From an uncultured Clostridia bacterium (lineage in GTDB: Bacteria > Bacillota > Clostridia > Oscillospirales > Ruminococcaceae), in contig CALXBH010000064.1 of the NCBI GenBank assembly GCA_944386475.1, positions 1-61,040 of the forward strand: 61,040 bases of DNA, given 5' to 3'. Under the pieces are notes generated by a model. The model saw only the letters and a program-made list of their open reading frames with translations, was not told the DNA's origin and searched no databases. The translations under genes were made by a program, and so were the position numbers. Position 1 is the first letter of the stretch. Each line of letters opens with the position of its first letter. Shown piece after piece: positions 58,137 to 61,040 of this stretch.

Positions 58137-58727
58137 ATGCAACAACCAATTCCATTTGACGCGATGCTTCCGTTGGACGACGGCAGCTTGCTGGAACTTT
58201 GTGCCAAAGGCAATGAAGATGCTGCAAATGTCCTGGTCGTTCGCTATTTATCGCTGGTTCATCGCAAGGCTTCTGTTCGGCGCGGCCGGTCTTTAGAGAC
58301 GGACGATCTGTCCCAGGAAGGATTGATCGGCCTGATGGATGCCATCCGTACCTACCGCCCGGATGGGGGAAGCAGCTTTGCTACCTACGCAAGCGTCTGC
58401 ATAGATAACCGGATCCGTAAGGCGGTTGCCCGTACAAACACTGCGGCGCAGCATACATCTGACATTGCGCTGGAGGATGTGCTCGGCAGTACGGCTTTGG
58501 CGGATGAGGGGGAGAACCCGGAGTCTATCCTGATTGAGAGGGAGCGGCTCCAGTCGTTAAAAAGGAAGATGGAATCCCTGTTGTCTCCGTTTGAGAGAGA
58601 AGTCCTGTCCTGCTATGTAAAGGGCTTTAGCTATGAGCAGATGGCCAATATGCTGCATACGACTTCTAAGGCGGTTGATAATGCCCTGCAACGCGTCAGA
58701 CGAAAGCTGAAAATTGCAGACCGGTAA
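58137..58727 (+). CDS. Sigma-70 family factor, sigma-H-like
   Basis: A 196-residue alternative sigma factor closest in pattern to SigH/Spo0H. Region 2 is ETDDLSQEGLIGLMDAIRTYRPDGGSSFATYASVCIDNRIRKAV (about 53-96). A short linker with ENPESILIERERL follows, then region 4 with LSPFEREVLSCYVKGFSYEQMANML and SKAVDNALQRVRRKLK (about 175-190), the last being a Spo0H hallmark. There is no region 3. ATG 58137 follows CGGAG. Whether this is the true sporulation sigma-H or a paralogue is open; the usual sigH neighbours are missing. Confidence 0.82.
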   Translation: MQQPIPFDAMLPLDDGSLLELCAKGNEDAANVLVVRYLSLVHRKASVRRGRSLETDDLSQEGLIGLMDAIRTYRPDGGSSFATYASVCIDNRIRKAVARTNTAAQHTSDIALEDVLGSTALADEGENPESILIERERLQSLKRKMESLLSPFEREVLSCYVKGFSYEQMANMLHTTSKAVDNALQRVRRKLKIADR

Positions 58728-58771
58728 GGTCTGTTCCGGTTTTGGATAGGATAATCCGCAGATAGTTGTTA

Positions 58772-58840
58772 TGGCCCAATAGCTTAAGAGAGTCAGAGCG
58801 TTGTTTTTCAAAGGTGGCGGTGCAAATCCGTCTGGGGCAA
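58772..58840 (+). other. Degenerate tRNA-like element
   Basis: Reads like a decayed tRNA: acceptor halves TGGCCCA and TGGGGCA (six of seven pairs), D-arm-like GCTTAAGAGAGTCAGAGC, and a good T-arm GGCGG-TGCAAAT-CCGTC. The anticodon stem can only form G-U pairs, and there is no CCA end. It lies in the leader of the zinc-ribbon gene. Function, if any, unknown. Confidence 0.4.
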
Positions 58841-58870
58841 ATATTTTATCCTTAGAGAGAGGTATGTATC

Positions 58871-59155
58871 ATGTACACAGACAAGACCTTAACCTGTAAA
58901 GAATGCGGCAAAGAATTCGTGTTCACTGCTGGCGAGCAGGAGTTCTATGCGGAGAAAGGCTTTGTAAACGAGCCTCAGAGATGCAAGGAATGCCGCGACG
59001 CCAGAAAGAACGCCAACAAGGCGCAGAGAGAAATGTTCACCGCCCAGTGTGCGGCCTGCGGCGCTGAAGCAAAAGTTCCTTTCCGGCCTCGTGAAGACCG
59101 CCCGGTCTATTGCAGCGAATGCTTTGCAAAAATGAAAGAGGAAGACAACGCCTAA
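58871..59155 (+). CDS. Double zinc-ribbon protein (94 aa)
   Basis: A small protein with four CxxC pairs: CKEC (about 9), CKEC (about 38), CAAC (about 60) and CSEC (about 80), forming two zinc ribbons. This is the CxxC-x(n)-CxxC zinc-ribbon family frequent in Firmicutes; the charged linker RDARKNANKAQRE suggests nucleic acid contact, but no function is established. ATG 58871 follows AGAGAGGT. A terminator follows at once. Confidence 0.85.
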   Translation: MYTDKTLTCKECGKEFVFTAGEQEFYAEKGFVNEPQRCKECRDARKNANKAQREMFTAQCAACGAEAKVPFRPREDRPVYCSECFAKMKEEDNA

Positions 59156-59173
59156 TTTTATTGTGTAAAAATG

Positions 59174-59210
59174 AGGAGTGCTGCAAACGAAAAGTCTGCA
59201 GCACTCCTTT
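59174..59210 (+). terminator. Terminator of the zinc-ribbon gene
   Basis: GGAGTGCTGCA and TGCAGCACTCC form an 11-bp stem followed by TTTTACTTT. The loop is a variant of the CAAACTTTCG type seen at 42.7 and 48.7 kb. Confidence 0.8.
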
Positions 59211-59241
59211 TACTTTACGTTTAACAAAGTGGAGAGGCATC

Positions 59242-60066
59242 ATGAAGAGAATTTCGCATTTTACACATAAGGACGTGCAGGGGAAGAAAATTCGGGAACA
59301 GCATTTTATCCACATCTTGCTTGCCGTCTATCTTGCTATTGTAATCTATTTTATTTACAGTCTGAAGGATCCCGAAGCGTTGGGCGACACGCTTATGGCC
59401 TGCCTGATTTTCTTTGTGATTTCGAGCCCCCTTATTGTTCTTTCGATTTTAAATCAATTCTGTATTGGAAAGGTGCTCTGCGTTTTGATGGAAGACCGGC
59501 TGGCCTTTTTTAATGCGTATACCATCGTGGACAAAAGGCATAGCTACTCAACCGGGTATCTGCTTTATTCAGCGATCCAGGAGATTCAATATTTACGCAG
59601 AGACTTGAAAAATTCTTCCTGCATGGTTATTTCGGGAAAGGATTTCCAAATTATTATTCGAGGGGCCGGGCGGAGACTGGCCAGAGAACTGGAAAAAGTT
59701 CGGTACACCTTGGCGAAAAGTTCTGCTGAGGACTCTCTTTTTCTTTGCGTCGATGAAAATGAGGGGGTCCGTACAGGCCTTTTTAAAGAGATTTGGGAAG
59801 CGTATGATAACGGGGGTTTGCTGAAGATTTTTGATGAAAAAACGGAAATCGATCACGCGGATTCAGACGGGAAGGAGATTAGTATGATCATGGAAAGAAA
59901 CGGGAATATTATAGATTTTACAATAGACGAGAAAAGTATTTATCTGATTTCCGATAATAATGACCGGGACGAAACCAGATCCTTTCAGCCGGATACCACC
60001 TTGCAGGATGTCTGCGATTGGATGACCCAGTTTTTAATACAGAATACGGAAAACGCGGAGTCATAA
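59242..60066 (+). CDS. Membrane protein of unknown function (274 aa)
   Basis: Two membrane helices near the N-terminus (about 24-42, HILLAVYLAIVIYFIYSL; about 51-73, TLMACLIFFVISSPLIVLSIL) are followed by a cytoplasmic region of 200 residues. The first part of it (about 80-140) has beta-strand character like a small PH-type domain; the rest is acidic. ATG 59242 follows GGAGAGG by four to five bases. I do not recognise a family. The DNA is AT-richer than the core genes around it. Confidence 0.7.
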   Translation: MKRISHFTHKDVQGKKIREQHFIHILLAVYLAIVIYFIYSLKDPEALGDTLMACLIFFVISSPLIVLSILNQFCIGKVLCVLMEDRLAFFNAYTIVDKRHSYSTGYLLYSAIQEIQYLRRDLKNSSCMVISGKDFQIIIRGAGRRLARELEKVRYTLAKSSAEDSLFLCVDENEGVRTGLFKEIWEAYDNGGLLKIFDEKTEIDHADSDGKEISMIMERNGNIIDFTIDEKSIYLISDNNDRDETRSFQPDTTLQDVCDWMTQFLIQNTENAES

Positions 60067-60138
60067 CTTGGCGCACCGGTATCTTTATGAGTAAGAGCGG
60101 GTAGTTTATGGAGCGCAAAAGGCCTGCCGTAAAATTGT

Positions 60139-60168
60139 GTGACAGGAAAGCGCAGTCTGTGCTATACT
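60139..60168 (+). promoter_or_regulatory. Promoter of luxS
   Basis: GTGACA (60139-60144), 18-bp spacer, TATACT (60163-60168) with an extended -10 TGC directly before it. No SAM riboswitch was seen in the short leader. Confidence 0.65.
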
Positions 60169-60207
60169 ATCACAGGAAGGACAATAATAAGCAGTGAGGT
60201 GAACAGG

Positions 60208-60687
60208 ATGGAAAAGATCACAAGCTTTACCATCGACCATATCAAATTGCAGCCGGGCGTTTATGTATCCCGGAAGGACCAGGTGGGTGACCAGGTGGTG
60301 ACCACCTTTGACATCCGCATGACTTCTCCCAACGACGAACCGGTGATGAATACCGGGGAGGTTCATGCGCTGGAACATCTGGGGGCGACTTTTTTAAGGA
60401 ATCACAAGGAGTTTGGCCCGAAAATCCTGTATTTTGGGCCGATGGGCTGCCGGACGGGATTTTATCTGCTGCTTACAGGGGATTATCAGTCAAAAGACAT
60501 AGTCGGCCTTTTAAAAGAGATGTTTTCCTTTATCCGGGATTATCAGGGAGAAATTCCTGGGGCGAGCGCAAAAGACTGCGGCAACTACTTGGATATGAAT
60601 CTGCCCATGGCAAAATTCTGGGCAAACCGGTATCTCCATAATACCCTTAAGCAGATTGACGATGCCCATCTTGTTTACCCCGGCTGA
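60208..60687 (+). CDS. luxS: S-ribosylhomocysteine lyase LuxS
   Basis: A 159-residue metalloenzyme of the activated methyl cycle. It cleaves S-ribosylhomocysteine to homocysteine and DPD, the precursor of autoinducer-2. The metal-binding HxxEH is HALEHLGATF (about 51-60) and the third ligand is Cys in KDCGNYLDMNLP (about 125). The conserved GCRTGFYLL (about 81) holds the catalytic Cys. ATG 60208 follows GAGGTGA; the upstream in-frame ATG at 60139 overlaps the promoter. Neither pfs/mtnN nor methionine genes are adjacent. The stop is followed by no clear terminator. Confidence 0.95.
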   Translation: MEKITSFTIDHIKLQPGVYVSRKDQVGDQVVTTFDIRMTSPNDEPVMNTGEVHALEHLGATFLRNHKEFGPKILYFGPMGCRTGFYLLLTGDYQSKDIVGLLKEMFSFIRDYQGEIPGASAKDCGNYLDMNLPMAKFWANRYLHNTLKQIDDAHLVYPG

Positions 60688-60942
60688 TATAGATGCATTT
60701 TAGATGTAATTTTTCCTTATCTAAAACTCGGGTGTTGATAATCGGATACCTTAATATATAGCCGAGGCGGCCTGTAACGTTTGAACGATCTACGGCGCGG
60801 CAAAATGAAAGGGAATTCGGCACTTTTAAGGGATTCTATTAAAAAGAGATATTCATATGCGATAAAAATCGACAAGAATACAAACTTTTACTGTGCTTAT
60901 AGCACAAATCCCCAAAAACTCAAAAAAAGCTAAAAAAAGGTA
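60688..60942. other. AT-rich region upstream of strong promoters
   Basis: No gene seen. Contains hairpin TGTGCT-TAT-AGCACA (about 60892-60906) and A-tracts before the -35 box at 60943 that look like an UP element. Confidence 0.4.
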
Positions 60943-60971
60943 TTGACAGGTGGGAGGGGATGTGGTAATAT
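60943..60971 (+). promoter_or_regulatory. Strong promoter P1, probably of an rRNA operon
   Basis: Perfect TTGACA (60943-60948), 17-bp spacer ending TGTGG, TAATAT (60966-60971). It is preceded by A-rich DNA. Confidence 0.75.
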
Positions 60972-61006
60972 AAATAAGCTGTCCCGCGAGGGAGGCCGGC
61001 GAGGGG

Positions 61007-61035
61007 TTGACAAAGACCCCAAGCTGTGGTAAAAT
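61007..61035 (+). promoter_or_regulatory. Strong promoter P2, probably of an rRNA operon
   Basis: Perfect TTGACA (61007-61012), 17-bp spacer also ending TGTGG, TAAAAT (61030-61035). P1 and P2 are 64 bases apart with the same spacer end, the tandem arrangement usual for rrn operons. The transcribed gene lies beyond the window. Confidence 0.75.
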
Positions 61036-61040
61036 AGAAG

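Noticed and set aside
60067-60207. SAM riboswitch before luxS
   Set aside because: The leader after the promoter is only about 35 bases, too short and without the needed hairpins.

Overview
The window looks like core chromosome of an endospore-forming, anaerobic Firmicute of the class Clostridia; the gene content suggests the Oscillospiraceae/Ruminococcaceae, but this is inference from gene families, not a phylogeny. Evidence: a spoIIAA-spoIIAB-sigF operon, a PdaA-type spore-cortex deacetylase, the CdaA-CdaR pair, TrmK, Nif3/YqfO, RqcH, DUF1292, DUF4364 and DUF1858 proteins, AGGAGG-type ribosome binding sites, frequent GTG/TTG starts and sigma-A promoters (TTGACA, 16-18 bp, TATAAT). No phage, transposase or CRISPR array was seen.

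Layout. 1-2.7 kb: the 3' end of secA, then a small accessory patch (XRE regulator with an inverted-repeat site, a lipoprotein and a coiled-coil gene colliding tail to tail) and tRNA-Thr with repeated terminators. 2.8-13.5 kb: housekeeping (DUF1858, trmK, nif3-like, rqcH, VOC protein, valS, folC) and the sigma-F operon. 13.6-18.2 kb: an HlyD-like adaptor plus MacB-type permease facing a two-component system. 18.3-30.8 kb: eno, pdaA, ppa, a MATE exporter, galE, ispF, DUF3343 plus a cysteine desulfurase, cdaA-cdaR and a FAD protein. 30.8-34.5 kb: a permease-fur operon behind a Fur-type box, a PHP phosphoesterase, and a second MATE gene behind a probable attenuator. 34.7-42.8 kb: a very large glycosidase and a trehalose regulon (TreR-like regulator, PTS EIIBCA, phosphotrehalase and its own HPr). 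42.9-50.6 kb: mixed metabolic genes, tRNA-Arg with the same repeat family seen at tRNA-Thr, a 45-bp palindrome, nth, a radical SAM protein, DegV and a split TSUP permease. 50.8-53.7 kb: a secreted metzincin protease followed by two duplicated lipoproteins. 53.8-56.2 kb: tcdA, a candidate 6S RNA, DUF1292 and a large apparently non-coding transcription unit. 56.2-61.0 kb: aldose epimerase, DUF4364, a sigma-H-like factor, a tRNA-like relic, a zinc-ribbon protein, a membrane protein, luxS and tandem strong promoters that probably drive an rRNA operon just past the window.

The most interesting signal is 55.31-56.24 kb. A consensus sigma-A promoter leads into about 0.9 kb with no credible gene, many local hairpins, and three copies of the octamer GTGAGTCC on one strand, ending at a strong intrinsic terminator. 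This is what a large ornate non-coding RNA (the class containing OLE, ROOL and GOLLD) looks like; whether it belongs to a known family or is new needs a covariance-model search. Other notable points are a TreR-like regulator that seems to start at ACG, an HPr with Arg in place of the regulatory Ser46, a MerR-type 19-bp-spacer promoter in front of a DUF362 gene, and the dispersed tRNA-associated repeat.
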